From the NCBI GenBank assembly GCA_944326015.1, contig CALVCJ010000006.1, positions 1 to 46,273 of the forward strand: a stretch of 46,273 nucleotides of DNA, written 5' to 3'. Below are positions 33,846-44,520 of the stretch, piece by piece. This DNA is from Candidatus Gastranaerophilales bacterium (GTDB taxonomy: Bacteria > Cyanobacteriota > Vampirovibrionia > Gastranaerophilales > Gastranaerophilaceae). The notes under the pieces were generated by a model, which had not been told where the DNA came from, made no database searches, and saw nothing but the letters and a program-made list of their open reading frames with translations. Position 1 is the stretch's first letter. Every line of letters starts with the position of its first letter. Made by a program: the position numbers and the translations under genes.

Positions 33846-34424
33846 ATGAGAAAGATTGTTACATTGTTATTTATGATTTTAGCTTTTCAGGGGGTTGTTT
33901 TTGCGGATGCAGAAACAGACCTGCATCAGGCTTATATTGCAAAAATTCAAGCACAGGATATAAATTATAATACATATAACTTTTTTAAAGCGATAGCAAA
34001 CGGAAATGTTCAGCTGACAGATTTATTTTTGAAGTCTGGTATGAGTCCTGATGCTACTTTTATGAAAACACCTGCTATATACATGGCAATAGCAAGCAAT
34101 CAGAACGAGATTGTAAAACTGCTGCTTGATAATAAAGTTGATCCTAATAAAGAGGTAGCGGGTTTAACTCCATTAATTATGGCAATAAGAGAAAAAGATT
34201 CCAAGATTGTCGAAACTCTCATATCTTATGGAGCTGATGTGAATAAACAGGCAGGGTATACAAAACCTCTTGCATATGCTATACAAAAAAAACAGCCTAA
34301 AATTGTTGAATTATTGATTAATGCAGGAGCAAAACCTGATAATGAAGTGTTGATAAAAGCTCTGAAGTCAGACGATACTTATATTAAGGACACTGTTTTG
34401 AAGCGCTACAAAACAATGGATTAG
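33846..34424 (+). CDS. Secreted ankyrin-repeat protein
   Basis: The 192-residue protein has a Sec signal peptide (1-20, MRKIVTLLFMILAFQGVVFA, cut before DAE). About four ankyrin repeats follow in the mature part: NFFKAIANGNVQLTDLFLKS, TPAIYMAIASNQNEIVKLLL, LTPLIMAIREKDSKIVETLI and KPLAYAIQKKQPKIVELLIN. It would act as a periplasmic or exported protein-binding module. AAGGAGGAAGG precedes the ATG. It is 35 bases after the SulP gene, likely co-transcribed. The partner is unknown. Confidence 0.9.
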   Translation: MRKIVTLLFMILAFQGVVFADAETDLHQAYIAKIQAQDINYNTYNFFKAIANGNVQLTDLFLKSGMSPDATFMKTPAIYMAIASNQNEIVKLLLDNKVDPNKEVAGLTPLIMAIREKDSKIVETLISYGADVNKQAGYTKPLAYAIQKKQPKIVELLINAGAKPDNEVLIKALKSDDTYIKDTVLKRYKTMD

Positions 34425-34474
34425 CATGATTTAAAAATTTACTTTATTTGTTGTATAAATTTTAACATCAGCTT

Positions 34475-34483
34475 TGTTATAAT
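34475..34483 (+). promoter_or_regulatory. Extended -10 promoter of the efflux operon
   Basis: TG-T-TATAAT (TATAAT 34478-34483), followed by CGGAGAG as RBS before the ATG at 34514. No adjacent regulator gene or obvious operator is visible. Confidence 0.6.
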
Positions 34484-34513
34484 ACGTTAGATAAAAATTA
34501 ACCGGAGAGAGAA

Positions 34514-35665
34514 ATGAGAATTAATTTAACCAGAAAACAGTGGGCTTTGGTAGTATTATTGGTTATTATTGTACCTATAATATATAATAAAACATCAGGA
34601 ATTATAACCGGTATTATTCAAAGAAGAGCAATGATGATGCCGAAAGAAGTTGAGGTAGATTACCCTCATATAGAAAAGGTTAATGTTTTCGCGGAAGCTA
34701 CCGGAAGAGTAGAGGCTAAGTATTCTGTTGATCTGGTAGCAAGAGTCCCGGGTTTTTTGTTGAAAAAATATTTTAAAGAAGGTGATTTCGTAAAAAAGGG
34801 TCAGCTTTTATTCCAGATAGATCCGAGAGAATACCAGATTGAGGTAAAAAATTCAGCTGCTAATGTAAATCAATACAGCGCACTTTTGAAAAATTCCCAA
34901 CAGGAATTGAATCGCGCAAATGCACTTATAAAAGAAGATTTAATAAGTCGCTCGGATGTCGACCAAAGTCTTGCTACAAGAAACCAGAATAAAGCACTGC
35001 TTGATGCTGCGAAACAACAGTTAGAGCTTGCAAGAGTTAATCTCGGTTATACAGCAATAAAATCACCTATAGATGGAAGAATCGGAAAAGTTAATATTAC
35101 TGAAGGAAACTACGTAACTGCAACCTCAGGCCCGCTTGTTAATGTTTCAAGTGTTGACCCTGTTTATGTATCTTTCAGCTTGAAAGGGAATGATTACGTA
35201 AAACTTTTGAAAGCAAGCGACCGCTTTAAAGATGTAGAAGTTAAAGTTCAATTTGATGACGGGTCGTGGTATGACAAGATAGGAAGGGTTAATTTTGTTG
35301 ATAACAAGATTGATAAAGACTCAGGTTCCGTTAGTATGCGTGCTGTTTTTGATAATTCAAAAAGATGGCTTGTTCCGGGGGCTTATATGAAAGTTCAACT
35401 TGTTGCACCGAAACAGGTTAATTACATTACAGTGCCGCAATCTTGTACAAAGGGCGATGCAATGAGCGGATATTACGTCTGGGCTGTTGTTGATAATAAG
35501 GCAGTTAAGAAAGATATTGAAGTTTCAGAAAACGTAAATAATAACTGGGTTGTTGAAAGCGGACTTGACTTGTCCGATGTAATTGTCGTATCAGGTATAC
35601 AAACTATTTTGGCTGAAGGACAGAAATTAAAACCCGTTGAAAAATCGCAAAAAGAAAATAAATAA
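34514..35665 (+). CDS. RND efflux periplasmic adaptor (membrane fusion protein)
   Basis: The 383-residue adaptor of a tripartite efflux pump links the RND pump and the TolC channel. It has an N-terminal membrane anchor (about 10-34, WALVVLLVIIVPIIY) and no lipobox. The lipoyl/barrel-sandwich halves follow (LVARVPGFLLKKYFKEGDFV, KKGQLLFQIDPREY; second half YTAIKSPIDGRIGKVNITEG), with an alpha-hairpin between (about 110-170) and beta-barrel and membrane-proximal domains. It is first gene of an MFP-RND-TolC operon, 21 bases from the pump gene. Confidence 0.94.
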   Translation: MRINLTRKQWALVVLLVIIVPIIYNKTSGIITGIIQRRAMMMPKEVEVDYPHIEKVNVFAEATGRVEAKYSVDLVARVPGFLLKKYFKEGDFVKKGQLLFQIDPREYQIEVKNSAANVNQYSALLKNSQQELNRANALIKEDLISRSDVDQSLATRNQNKALLDAAKQQLELARVNLGYTAIKSPIDGRIGKVNITEGNYVTATSGPLVNVSSVDPVYVSFSLKGNDYVKLLKASDRFKDVEVKVQFDDGSWYDKIGRVNFVDNKIDKDSGSVSMRAVFDNSKRWLVPGAYMKVQLVAPKQVNYITVPQSCTKGDAMSGYYVWAVVDNKAVKKDIEVSENVNNNWVVESGLDLSDVIVVSGIQTILAEGQKLKPVEKSQKENK

Positions 35666-35686
35666 TGCTGTAACAGGTAAGGATTA

Positions 35687-38600
35687 ATGAAAAAAATATT
35701 TGACAAAGAAAAACTGTTCTTTTTTATTAGAAAACCGCGTTTTGCACTGGTTATATCCGTTTGCATAGTGCTTTTAGGACTTATTTCTCTTATGAGTCTC
35801 AAACAGGAAAGCTATCCGGATGTTACACCGCCACAGGTACGTGTGTCGGCAAACTATCAGGGTGCGAGTGCGGAAGTTATAGAATCTTCCGTTGCAACTG
35901 TTCTTGAAAACAAACTGAATGGTGTTGAAAATATGACCTATATGACTTCAACCTCAACGGATGGAAGTTACAGTTTGACAATATATTTCAAAGTAGGTAC
36001 TGATAAAAATATTAACCTTATGAATGTTCAGAATTTAATTCAAAGGGTTCAATCACAGCTCCCTGAGGAAGTTCAAAGAACCGGTGTTACCGCTATCAGC
36101 AGAACATCAGGTTCAGGAGCGATAATTCTTACACTGTATCCTGAATCAGGGAACTGGTCTCAGTTGGATTTGACAAATTACGGTTCAATATATATTAAAG
36201 ATGAGCTAAAGCGTGTAGAAGGGGTTGCAGATGTCATGGTTTTCGGGGGTGGTAATTATTCGATGAGAATCTGGCTAGATCCACAGAAAATGGCAGGGCT
36301 TAATATTTCAACAACAGAAGTTAAAAATGCAATTAAAAATCAAAATACGCAGGTCGCTACAGGTGCTTTGGGGCAACTGCCTACAGATGAAAAACAAGCT
36401 CTTCAGCTTACTCTCAAGACTCCTGGCAGACTTGATGACGTAAAAGAATTTGAAAATATAATCATACGTTCAAATATGGACGGCTCTAATGTTAAAATTA
36501 AAGATATTGCAAGAGTAGAACTTGGAGCTGAATCTTATTCAAACTTGGGACTTGTAAATGGTAAGCCATCTGCTGTTGTTGTAATTTCTCAGCTGCCGGA
36601 TGCAAATATTATCAACCTTTCTAAGTCTGTTAAGGCTAAAGTTAATGAAATAAACGGAAGATTGACTAACGGTATTAAGATTTTATATGTTAAAGATGAT
36701 GCAGATTTTATTCATGAATCTATGAAAGAAGTTGAATTTACGATTCTTCTTACCGGTTTAATTGTTGTAATAATAATCTTTTTATTCCTGGGTGATGGTA
36801 TGGCTACGCTTGTTCCGTGCGCTACAATTCCTGTATCGCTTGTTGGAACTTTCTTTGTACTGAAAGCCATGGGAATGACAATAAACCTTTTAACTTTATT
36901 TGCACTTGTCCTGGCAGTTGGCGTTGTAGTTGATGATGCTATTGTTGTTATTGAAAACGTTAAACGTCATATTGAAGAAGGAAAATCCGCTGTTATTGCA
37001 ACACAGTTGACTATGGAGGAGGTTGGTTTTGCGCTTGTTGCGATGGCGCTTGTTTTAATGGCGGTATTTGTTCCGATTGTTTTTATGGGTGGAATGACTG
37101 GAGTTATGTATAAGCAGTTCGCTGTATGTATTGCTGTTTCAATTGCCTTTTCAGCTGTGTGTGCATTGACTTTATCACCTGCAATGTGTTCGCATTTTCT
37201 AGGACATGAAAAGACTCAGCATGATTATTCAAAATTACCATGGTTATATCATATTGACAGGATTATAGAAAAAATAAATAAAAGAACAGATGTTATTGTT
37301 GTTAAATTCAATGAATTGTTTTCGAAAGTTGAAGATTTTTACATGGAATATGTAAGTAAATTTGTATACAATAAAAAGCTTGTCGGAATTTTTTATATAT
37401 GTATTGTATTATTAACTCTTATATGTTTTAAGACAATATCAACCGGATTTATTCCTGATGAAGATCAGGGGGTTTTGATCGCAAGTATTACTCTGCCTGA
37501 CGGTGCTTCCTTATCAAGAACAGAAACTGTTGCGCGAAAATTTGTTGATGAAATCAGAGATATCCCCGGAGTAAATCCTGAAAAGTTAACAGTATTTGGC
37601 GGTGACGGTGCAGTAAACTCTGCAAACGTTATTATTCAGCTTTTAGATTATAGCGAAAGAAAAATGAATCCTGTTAAATGGATTGTAAAAAAAGTAAAAG
37701 GTGAGCCGACTGACCTTTCTCATGTCGCTGTTTTGAATAAGGTAAGAGCAATTGCAGCAAATACAAAAGAAGCACAAATTCAGGCATTTTCACCTCCGGC
37801 AATTAACGGTATGAGTATGATGGGCGGTTTTGAATTCCAGATGCTCTCTCAAGGGGAGTACACTCCGCAGGAAATGGAAAGCTGGGCAAATAAACTTGTT
37901 GCCGCTGCAAATCAAGATCCTTCACTTTCGAATGTAAATACAACCTTCCAGGCAAATGTACCTCAGTATATTGTAGAAATTGATTTTGAAAAGGCACTTG
38001 CCCAGAATGTTGATCTACAGGAACTTTATTCAACTCTTTCTTCAATGCTCGGGACATATTACGTAAATGACTTTAACAAGTATGACAGAGTATTTAAAGT
38101 TCAGATGCAGGCAGAAAGTACGTTCAGGAATAAAGCCTCTGATCTTTCAGGTATTTATGTGAAAAATAATAATGGTGTAATGGTACCTATTATGTCAATT
38201 GTAAAATTGAAACAAACTGTAGGTACAGCGTCAATTACAAGATATAATCAGTATCAATCAGTTCAAATTCAAGGTCAACAAGCTCCAGGTAAAAGTTCCG
38301 GAGATGCTATGACAGCAATGGAAAATGTTGCAAAAAACGTATTGCCCCAGGATATGACCTTTGATTGGTCTGGGACATCAGCTCAGGAGCGTGAAGCTTC
38401 GGGGCAAACTTTAATTATAGTATCTATGGCACTTGTGTTTGTCTATTTATTTCTTGTTGCCCTTTATGAGAGTTATACAATTCCTATTGCCGTACTTTTA
38501 ATATCACCTATTGCAGCTCTTGGAGCATTGATATTCCAGATGATGATTAACCAGTCATTTGATATTTATTCTCAGGTTGGTATGATTACTCTTATCGGGC

Positions 38601-38947
38601 TTGCAGCAAAACAATCAATTCTAATTGTTGAGTTCGCAAAAGAAGAACATGAAAAACAGGGGCTGCCGGTGAAAGAAGCTGCAATAAAAGCTGCCAAATT
38701 ACGTTTTAGAGCAATTATGATGACAGAGTTAGCCTTTATTATCGGTGTTTTACCAATGCTATTTGCTGCTGGTGCCGGGGCAAATTCAAGAATTTCAGTA
38801 GGTTCTACTGTATTTGGGGGTATGATTGCAGCTGCTACTCTAGGTGCTGTTTTAACTCCTGCATTTTATGTGATAGTTCAGGAATTTGTTGATTTGTTCC
38901 CTAAAAAAGAAATTACGGAAAAAGATTTGGAGATTTCAGTAAAATGA
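35687..38947 (+). CDS. AcrB/HAE1-type RND multidrug efflux pump
   Basis: This trimeric inner-membrane proton-driven exporter has 1086 residues with twelve helices and two large periplasmic loops. The N-terminus is [20 protein letters not shown], then [20 protein letters not shown]. The TM4 proton-relay motif is [20 protein letters not shown] (two Asp). The second half repeats [19 protein letters not shown]. The [20 protein letters not shown] region is also typical. The length slightly exceeds AcrB. The stop overlaps the TolC-like gene by four bases. Substrates are unknown; bile salts or antibiotics are plausible in a gut organism. Confidence 0.96.
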   Translation: MKKIFDKEKLFFFIRKPRFALVISVCIVLLGLISLMSLKQESYPDVTPPQVRVSANYQGASAEVIESSVATVLENKLNGVENMTYMTSTSTDGSYSLTIYFKVGTDKNINLMNVQNLIQRVQSQLPEEVQRTGVTAISRTSGSGAIILTLYPESGNWSQLDLTNYGSIYIKDELKRVEGVADVMVFGGGNYSMRIWLDPQKMAGLNISTTEVKNAIKNQNTQVATGALGQLPTDEKQALQLTLKTPGRLDDVKEFENIIIRSNMDGSNVKIKDIARVELGAESYSNLGLVNGKPSAVVVISQLPDANIINLSKSVKAKVNEINGRLTNGIKILYVKDDADFIHESMKEVEFTILLTGLIVVIIIFLFLGDGMATLVPCATIPVSLVGTFFVLKAMGMTINLLTLFALVLAVGVVVDDAIVVIENVKRHIEEGKSAVIATQLTMEEVGFALVAMALVLMAVFVPIVFMGGMTGVMYKQFAVCIAVSIAFSAVCALTLSPAMCSHFLGHEKTQHDYSKLPWLYHIDRIIEKINKRTDVIVVKFNELFSKVEDFYMEYVSKFVYNKKLVGIFYICIVLLTLICFKTISTGFIPDEDQGVLIASITLPDGASLSRTETVARKFVDEIRDIPGVNPEKLTVFGGDGAVNSANVIIQLLDYSERKMNPVKWIVKKVKGEPTDLSHVAVLNKVRAIAANTKEAQIQAFSPPAINGMSMMGGFEFQMLSQGEYTPQEMESWANKLVAAANQDPSLSNVNTTFQANVPQYIVEIDFEKALAQNVDLQELYSTLSSMLGTYYVNDFNKYDRVFKVQMQAESTFRNKASDLSGIYVKNNNGVMVPIMSIVKLKQTVGTASITRYNQYQSVQIQGQQAPGKSSGDAMTAMENVAKNVLPQDMTFDWSGTSAQEREASGQTLIIVSMALVFVYLFLVALYESYTIPIAVLLISPIAALGALIFQMMINQSFDIYSQVGMITLIGLAAKQSILIVEFAKEEHEKQGLPVKEAAIKAAKLRFRAIMMTELAFIIGVLPMLFAAGAGANSRISVGSTVFGGMIAAATLGAVLTPAFYVIVQEFVDLFPKKEITEKDLEISVK

Positions 38948-40455
38948 AAAAGGTCTTAAATATAATTTTAATATGCACAATTCTTACATTGACAGCAGAT
39001 ACCGCACTGTCAAAAGCATTCTGGCGTAAAGATAAGCTTGAAAAAAAAGATAAAATCGAGATAGTTAAACCCGATAAAAATAAAGTTAATGTAAAATATG
39101 AAATAAAAAAGAGTAAAGAGAATGCCAAACATAAAAAAGAATCATCAAAAGAAGCTGAAGGAATGTATGAAACAAAATTTCCTGTAATTAACAGCGAAAT
39201 TGAATACACTGATATGAATGGCGAAGTTTCATTGATTGATTGCATAAAGCTTGCTATAACCCACCATCCGACAATTATGTCAGCTATAAGTAATTCAGAA
39301 ATTTATAAATCCCGTATTGGTCAAGCCTGGTCCAATTACTTTCCAACAATAAGTGCCGGTGTGAGTTATTCAAGGAATGATACTCTTATGACCATGTCAA
39401 GCTCTTATGCACGAATGATGTCTCAAAAGTATAATATGTATTATGTCCCGACAATATCTGCTAATCTTCTTTTGTTTGATTTTGGAAAAACAAAAGCAAG
39501 TGCGGATATGGCAAAAAGAAATTATGAAGCATCAAGATTTGATGCAGAATCTAGTATCGAAACTGTTATTTATAATGTAAAAGTGGCGTATTATAACCTC
39601 ATATTTGCTGAAATTCAAAAAACTGTTTATGAAGATACCGTGAATGATTTTGAATTACAGCTAAAACAGGCAAAAGCACAATATGAAATCGGACGAAAAG
39701 CAAAAATTGATGTTACAACTGCAGAATATAATCTAGGTAATGCAAAGGTTAATCTGATTAAGGCAAAAAATACTCTTGAGCTTGCATCTGTAGAACTTGC
39801 TAATGCTGTTGGTATTCCTGAGCTGGAAAACGTTATATTAAAAGATAAATTAAACACAAAGGTATATGATGTTAATTTTAAGGATTTGCTAGCTACTGCA
39901 CAAGCTTCAAGACCGGCTTTGCTATCGGCCAAAAAGGCTATGGATGCTGCAGAATTAGGTGTAAGAGCAGCAAAAAGAGCATTCACACCTGATATAAGTG
40001 CATTCGGGTCATATAATCAGGGTGGACGCCATGTTGACAGTGATTACGGGTATCAGGCAGGTGTTCAGCTTAATTATACTGCTTTAAACCTTATGCTTTT
40101 GAAAAAACAGGTCGATGAAGCTAATGCAATGTACAAAAAATATGTAGCTGATTATGAACAGCAGAAACAAAATGTTTATTTAGAGGTCAAAAGTGCGTAT
40201 ATAAGCCTTTTGAATTCACATGACAGTCTTGATGTTGCAAAACTCGCTCTCCAGCAGGCAAAAGAACGTCAATATCAAGCATTTAGGCGATATCAGGTAG
40301 GATTGGGTGATGCTATTGAATTTAAAGATGCAGAAAATTCATATCTTAATGCACAGCTGGATTACTATTCAAATCTTTTAGATTACAATGTCAATGCTGC
40401 AGAGCTTGAGAGAGTAATTGGTGCTCCGATTCAGGAATCCGATGTTGATTTATAA
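38944..40455 (+). CDS. TolC-family outer-membrane efflux channel
   Basis: The 503-residue protein has a signal peptide (about 1-24). A Lys/Glu-rich linker (about 25-70) is unusual for TolC and may pass through the cell wall or inter-domain space. Two OEP repeats follow: [20 protein letters not shown] (about 98-117) with [20 protein letters not shown], and a second from [20 protein letters not shown] (about 315). The coiled, Ala/Gln-rich helices form the periplasmic tunnel. It is the last gene of the efflux operon, coupled by a four-base overlap and ended by a strong terminator. Confidence 0.93.
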   Translation: MKKVLNIILICTILTLTADTALSKAFWRKDKLEKKDKIEIVKPDKNKVNVKYEIKKSKENAKHKKESSKEAEGMYETKFPVINSEIEYTDMNGEVSLIDCIKLAITHHPTIMSAISNSEIYKSRIGQAWSNYFPTISAGVSYSRNDTLMTMSSSYARMMSQKYNMYYVPTISANLLLFDFGKTKASADMAKRNYEASRFDAESSIETVIYNVKVAYYNLIFAEIQKTVYEDTVNDFELQLKQAKAQYEIGRKAKIDVTTAEYNLGNAKVNLIKAKNTLELASVELANAVGIPELENVILKDKLNTKVYDVNFKDLLATAQASRPALLSAKKAMDAAELGVRAAKRAFTPDISAFGSYNQGGRHVDSDYGYQAGVQLNYTALNLMLLKKQVDEANAMYKKYVADYEQQKQNVYLEVKSAYISLLNSHDSLDVAKLALQQAKERQYQAFRRYQVGLGDAIEFKDAENSYLNAQLDYYSNLLDYNVNAAELERVIGAPIQESDVDL

Positions 40456-40540
40456 AAAAAAGAGGCTTATGAACTGTAAGTTTAAAACTAGTTTTTTCTA
40501 TCTTGTTTAAAAGGCTTCAGTTCATATAGCCTCTTTTTTT
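40454..40540. terminator. Long bidirectional terminator after the efflux operon
   Basis: AAAAAAAGAGGCT-TATGAACTG (40454-40475) pairs with CAGTTCATA-TAGCCTCTTTTTTT (40518-40540), with a single bulge and about 40 bases of loop. It lies between convergent genes and has A/T-runs for both directions. Confidence 0.88.
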
Positions 40541-40766
40541 ATGCCTCATGTTTTTTTTCTTTTATTTCATCAGTTTTTTCAACAACCTTTTCTTTTAAAT
40601 CATGAGCTTTCTCTTTAATATTTTCTTTGGCAGTATGAGCTTTTTCTTTTATTTTTTCAGCACCTTCTTTAATATCTTCTTTCATTTCGTGTGCTTTTTC
40701 TTTGATTTTATTTCCTGCGTCATGCATTTTTTCTTTCATTGTTTCTTTATCTTTTTCGTCAGTCAT
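40539..40766 (-). CDS. LEA-like KEKAH-repeat protein
   Basis: The 75-residue protein is almost wholly Lys, Glu, Ala, Met and His, with repeats of the type KEKAH at about 11-residue spacing (KIKEKAHEMKEDIKEGAE, KIKEKAHTAKENIKEKAHDL). It lacks Cys, Trp and hydrophobic core residues. This is the amphipathic 11-mer pattern of group 3 LEA and related stress proteins that fold on membranes or on drying. AAAGGA precedes the ATG. A desiccation, membrane-protection or envelope-stress role is inferred only. Confidence 0.8.
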   Translation of the reverse strand: MTDEKDKETMKEKMHDAGNKIKEKAHEMKEDIKEGAEKIKEKAHTAKENIKEKAHDLKEKVVEKTDEIKEKKHEA

Positions 40767-40996
40767 GTTATATCCTTTCTTTTGTGTTACACTTTATTAT
40801 GTACTTTTTTCTTTAGAAAAAAATGCGAAAAAAGTCTAAAGAAATTTTTTGTAAAACTAATATAAAAGTATAACAATAGGCTATAGCAGAGTTTTTTAGA
40901 TCTCATGTCGCATAATTCATATTAAGCATATAGGAATTTGACTATGAAAGAGCTTAATAGATAAAAATATGACTAATTTATACAAATTATTTATAT

Positions 40997-41002
40997 TATA
41001 AT
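40997..41002 (+). promoter_or_regulatory. -10 box for a leaderless mnmA
   Basis: TATAAT ends six bases before the mnmA ATG (41009). No Shine-Dalgarno sequence lies upstream. The -35 is weak. The rest of the 242-base gap (40767-41008) shows no gene. Confidence 0.5.
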
Positions 41003-41008
41003 TAAATT

Positions 41009-42052
41009 ATGAGTAGAAGAAAAAAAGCTGTAGTTGCGTTGAGCGGCGGAGTTGACAGCTCTGTTACTGCTCTTCTATTACAACAGCAGGGATATAAAGT
41101 TATTGGTTTGACAGGCAAGATGATAAATTCATCTGATACTATTGTATCTAATGCTAAGCGTGTGGCGGATAAATTAGGAATTGAGCATTATTCCTGTGAT
41201 GTAACTGCAAAATTTAATGATAAAGTTATTGATTATTTTGTAAACTCATACCGTGCTGGAAAAACTCCAAACCCTTGTATTATGTGTAATCAGTATATTA
41301 AATGGGGGGCGCTTTTTGATTATGCTGTTGATGAATTGGGGGCAGATGTTTTTGCAACGGGACATTATGCTGATATAAGATATGTTGACGGGGTTTATAA
41401 GCTTTATCCGGCAAAAGATGAACATAAAGATCAGCTTTATTTCCTTTATCGTCTGGGGCAAAAACATCTGTCAAAAACTGTTTTTCCTCTACATAAATAC
41501 GGCAAAGAACAGGTAAGGCAGATGGCTGTTGATTTTAACCTTCCGCCCAAAGACTCTAAAGATAGTCAGGATATCTGTTTTATTCAAAAGCCTATGACGA
41601 CAAAGAAATTTCTGTCTGAAAAATTCGGCGCGCAAAAAGGGGATTTTATAGATATTCTGACAGGCAAAAAATGGGGAGAGCATCAAGGCTGTTATCAATA
41701 CACGATAGGGCAGCGTAAAGGTATAGGTATTGCTGCTCCGTATCCGCTTTATGTAATAGATATTGATGTTAAAAAGAATATTGTCTATGTCGGGCGCGAA
41801 GAAGATAATTACAAAACAAACTGCAGAATTACTGATTTGAACTTAACTTACCCGTTAGAAAAATATGAATTTGATGCGTGGGTGAAAATTCGTTATAACA
41901 TGGGGCATAAAAAGGTTCATGTAAGGTTATTCAGCGATTTTGCAGATATTGAATTTTATGAGCCAGTTAATTCAATTACAAACGGTCAGTCAGGTGTTTT
42001 GTATGACATAGATGACAAACACTTGATTGGCGGAGGGTTTGTTGTAAGGTAG
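41009..42052 (+). CDS. mnmA: tRNA 2-thiouridylase MnmA
   Basis: MnmA adenylates U34 of Lys/Glu/Gln tRNAs and transfers sulfur to give 2-thiouridine. Visible motifs are the PP-loop ALSGGVDSSVTALLL (9-23), NPCIMCNQYIKWG with the first catalytic Cys (about 88-100), GHYADIRY and the second catalytic Cys in DSQDICFIQKP (about 185-195). The TIGQRKGIGIA and C-terminal barrel complete it. The 347-residue length is typical. The mRNA is probably leaderless. It lies 58 bases before hydG. Confidence 0.96.
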   Translation: MSRRKKAVVALSGGVDSSVTALLLQQQGYKVIGLTGKMINSSDTIVSNAKRVADKLGIEHYSCDVTAKFNDKVIDYFVNSYRAGKTPNPCIMCNQYIKWGALFDYAVDELGADVFATGHYADIRYVDGVYKLYPAKDEHKDQLYFLYRLGQKHLSKTVFPLHKYGKEQVRQMAVDFNLPPKDSKDSQDICFIQKPMTTKKFLSEKFGAQKGDFIDILTGKKWGEHQGCYQYTIGQRKGIGIAAPYPLYVIDIDVKKNIVYVGREEDNYKTNCRITDLNLTYPLEKYEFDAWVKIRYNMGHKKVHVRLFSDFADIEFYEPVNSITNGQSGVLYDIDDKHLIGGGFVVR

Positions 42053-42110
42053 AAGCTATTTACTTTTATTTTTTACGGCAGTATCATGGTTTTGCTTAGG
42101 GAGGGGAATT

Positions 42111-43532
42111 ATGTATAATTCAAAATCACACAATGCTGATGAATTTATTTCGCATCAAGAAATTCTTGATACTTTGAAATACGCTGATGAAAATAAAAAT
42201 AACATTGAGCTTATTGATAAAATATTAGAAAAAGCAAAGCTCGGGAAAGGCTTAACTCACAGGGAAGCATCAGTTCTTCTGACCTGTGATATTAAAGAAA
42301 AAAATGAAGAAATTTTTTCGCTTGCAAAAAAGATTAAGCAGGATTATTACGGAAACAGAATTGTGCTTTTTGCTCCTCTTTATTTATCAAATTATTGCGT
42401 GAACGGATGTGTATACTGCCCTTATCATGCGAAAAATAAACATATTCCGCGCAGAAAGCTAACGCAGGAAGAGATTAAAAATGAAGTAATTGCGCTTCAG
42501 GATATGGGGCACAAAAGACTTGCTATAGAAGCGGGAGAAGATCCTGTTAATAACCCTCTTGAATATATTCTGGAATCCATAAAGACAATTTACGGGATTA
42601 AACACAAAAACGGCTCAATAAGGCGTGTAAATGTTAATATTGCAGCTACTACCGTCGAAAATTACAGAAAACTCCACGAAGCAGGCATTGGCACTTATAT
42701 TCTGTTTCAGGAAACTTATAACAAAGAAAGTTACGAAACACTTCACCCGACAGGACCGAAACATAATTACAAATATCACACGGAAGCCATGGACAGAGCA
42801 ATGCAGGGTGGTATTGACGATGTAGGTCTCGGAGTCCTTTTCGGGCTGGAGTCTTACAGGTATGAATTTGCAGGGCTTTTAATGCATGCAGAGCATTTAG
42901 AGGCTGTCTTTGGTGTCGGTCCTCATACAATCAGTGTCCCGAGAATCAGAAGAGCTGATGATATCGACCCTGAAACTTTTGATAACGGGATTGATGATGA
43001 TACGTTTGCAAAAATTGTTGCCTGCATAAGAATTGCAGTGCCGTATACAGGCATGATTGTTTCTACCAGAGAAACTGCCGAATGCAGAAAACGTGTATTG
43101 GAACTTGGAATTTCTCAAATTTCAGGCGGCTCAAAAACAAGTGTTGGCGGATATTTCAACCCTATGCCCGAAAAAGATGATTCCGCGCAGTTTGATGTTT
43201 CTGACAGACGTCCGCTTGATGAAGTTATTAAATGGCTTATGGAACTCGGGTATCTTCCGAGCTTCTGTACTGCCTGCTACAGAAACGGCAGAACAGGCGA
43301 CAGATTTATGGCGATTTGCAAAGAAAAACAAATTCATAACTTCTGCCACCCGAATGCTATTTTAACTTTGAAAGAATATCTTGAAGATTATGCATCAGAA
43401 GATACCAAGCGTGTAGGAGAAGCTCTAATAGAAAAAGAAGTAAAAATTCTTGAATGCCCCGAATGCGTAAAATCAAAAGTTGCGGAAGATCTTGAAAAAA
43501 TCAAAGCCGGCGGAAGAGATTATAATTTCTAG
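42111..43532 (+). CDS. hydG: [FeFe]-hydrogenase H-cluster maturase HydG
   Basis: This radical-SAM tyrosine lyase makes the CO and CN ligands of the H-cluster from tyrosine. The 473-residue protein has the SAM [4Fe-4S] motif C96-x3-C100-x2-C103 (NYCVNGCVYCPY). A C-terminal domain with further cysteines (FCTACYRNGRTGDRF, then FCHPN and ILECPECV) binds the auxiliary cluster characteristic of HydG. AGGGAGG precedes the ATG. HydE, HydF and the hydrogenase itself are not in this window. The stop overlaps the end of the converging formyltransferase gene by four bases. Confidence 0.96.
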   Translation: MYNSKSHNADEFISHQEILDTLKYADENKNNIELIDKILEKAKLGKGLTHREASVLLTCDIKEKNEEIFSLAKKIKQDYYGNRIVLFAPLYLSNYCVNGCVYCPYHAKNKHIPRRKLTQEEIKNEVIALQDMGHKRLAIEAGEDPVNNPLEYILESIKTIYGIKHKNGSIRRVNVNIAATTVENYRKLHEAGIGTYILFQETYNKESYETLHPTGPKHNYKYHTEAMDRAMQGGIDDVGLGVLFGLESYRYEFAGLLMHAEHLEAVFGVGPHTISVPRIRRADDIDPETFDNGIDDDTFAKIVACIRIAVPYTGMIVSTRETAECRKRVLELGISQISGGSKTSVGGYFNPMPEKDDSAQFDVSDRRPLDEVIKWLMELGYLPSFCTACYRNGRTGDRFMAICKEKQIHNFCHPNAILTLKEYLEDYASEDTKRVGEALIEKEVKILECPECVKSKVAEDLEKIKAGGRDYNF

Positions 43533-44503
43533 AGTATATTTTTTATAAACATCATAGTAAACGGTTTATTGAAAAATCCGTAAAGATATACCCCGCTCAT
43601 TTTTAGAGATTTCCAATCCTTACACATTAAAGTGATTGAACGTGATTTATAATTTGTATTTATTATATCTCCGATTTTAGGGTGAGGAATTTTATTTTTC
43701 TTGAGAATTTTTTCAGTATGTTCTTCATCCAAAATTCGCAGTTTATAAGGATTTGGTATAAAGTATTTATTTTTATAAGTAACATAGCATGGCAGCCACG
43801 GGTGAAATGCGCGTATTCTTGCATGTATTTGTTCTGCTGTTTCTTTATTAAAATCAAGCATCATGTCATCAGCTTTGACGTTAGGGTAATATGTAGCCTC
43901 TTTTTCGTTTTGATTTACGGGGATAATCAATCCTTCGTTTAACTTGTTTAGAATTGCCGTACACATTTCTCTTGCACGGTATACAGTTCTTTCTTTTAGT
44001 TCTTTGCCTGTGTCGCCCGGGAAAATCTCAATTTCTTCCTGAGCAAGTATTGAGCCTTTGTCGAATTCTTCATTTATAAGATGAAATGTTATGCCTGATT
44101 TTTTTTCACCGTGAAGAATTGTCTGCAAATATGGATTAGGCCCGCGGTATTTCGGTAAAAAAGAAGGATGAACGTTAACAGAGGCAATAACAGGTAAATC
44201 TATTATTTCTTTTTTTAATTTTTCATGCCATGTGCCGACAAGAATTATGTCTGCATTGAGCTTTAAAATTTCTTTTTTAAATTCTTCAGAATTTGCGGAA
44301 TTACATTTTATTTCGTAAAGCTTATTTTGCTTAATCAACGTTACATCAGGAGAACTTATAAAAAAATCTCTTATCGCCAGCAAAACGGGAGGTATTATAG
44401 TTCTTTCATATCTGAAAATTCCTACAATATTGCATCCGGCGTCAATAGTCCCTTCTATCAGGTTAGAGAGCATTTCTCCTTTACCTAAAATTACAACCTT
44501 CAT
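43529..44503 (-). CDS. Formyltransferase-domain protein (Fmt-like)
   Basis: The 324-residue protein has the N10-formyl-tetrahydrofolate formyltransferase fold. The catalytic Asn-His-Asp set is in SVNVHPSFLPKYRGPNPYLQ (about 107-126) and FHLINEEFDKGSILA (about 140-154). The Fmt C-terminal barrel is suggested by AEQIHARIRAFHPWLPCYVT. Compared with true methionyl-tRNA formyltransferases, the RGAAPI loop is RGPNPY and the N-terminus is divergent. It may be Fmt in a fast-evolving lineage or a sugar/other formyltransferase. AGGAG precedes the ATG. It follows smpB by 17 bases on the same strand, which favours a translation role. Confidence 0.8.
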   Translation of the reverse strand: MKVVILGKGEMLSNLIEGTIDAGCNIVGIFRYERTIIPPVLLAIRDFFISSPDVTLIKQNKLYEIKCNSANSEEFKKEILKLNADIILVGTWHEKLKKEIIDLPVIASVNVHPSFLPKYRGPNPYLQTILHGEKKSGITFHLINEEFDKGSILAQEEIEIFPGDTGKELKERTVYRAREMCTAILNKLNEGLIIPVNQNEKEATYYPNVKADDMMLDFNKETAEQIHARIRAFHPWLPCYVTYKNKYFIPNPYKLRILDEEHTEKILKKNKIPHPKIGDIINTNYKSRSITLMCKDWKSLKMSGVYLYGFFNKPFTMMFIKNIL

Positions 44504-44520
44504 ACTATACTTCTCCTAAT

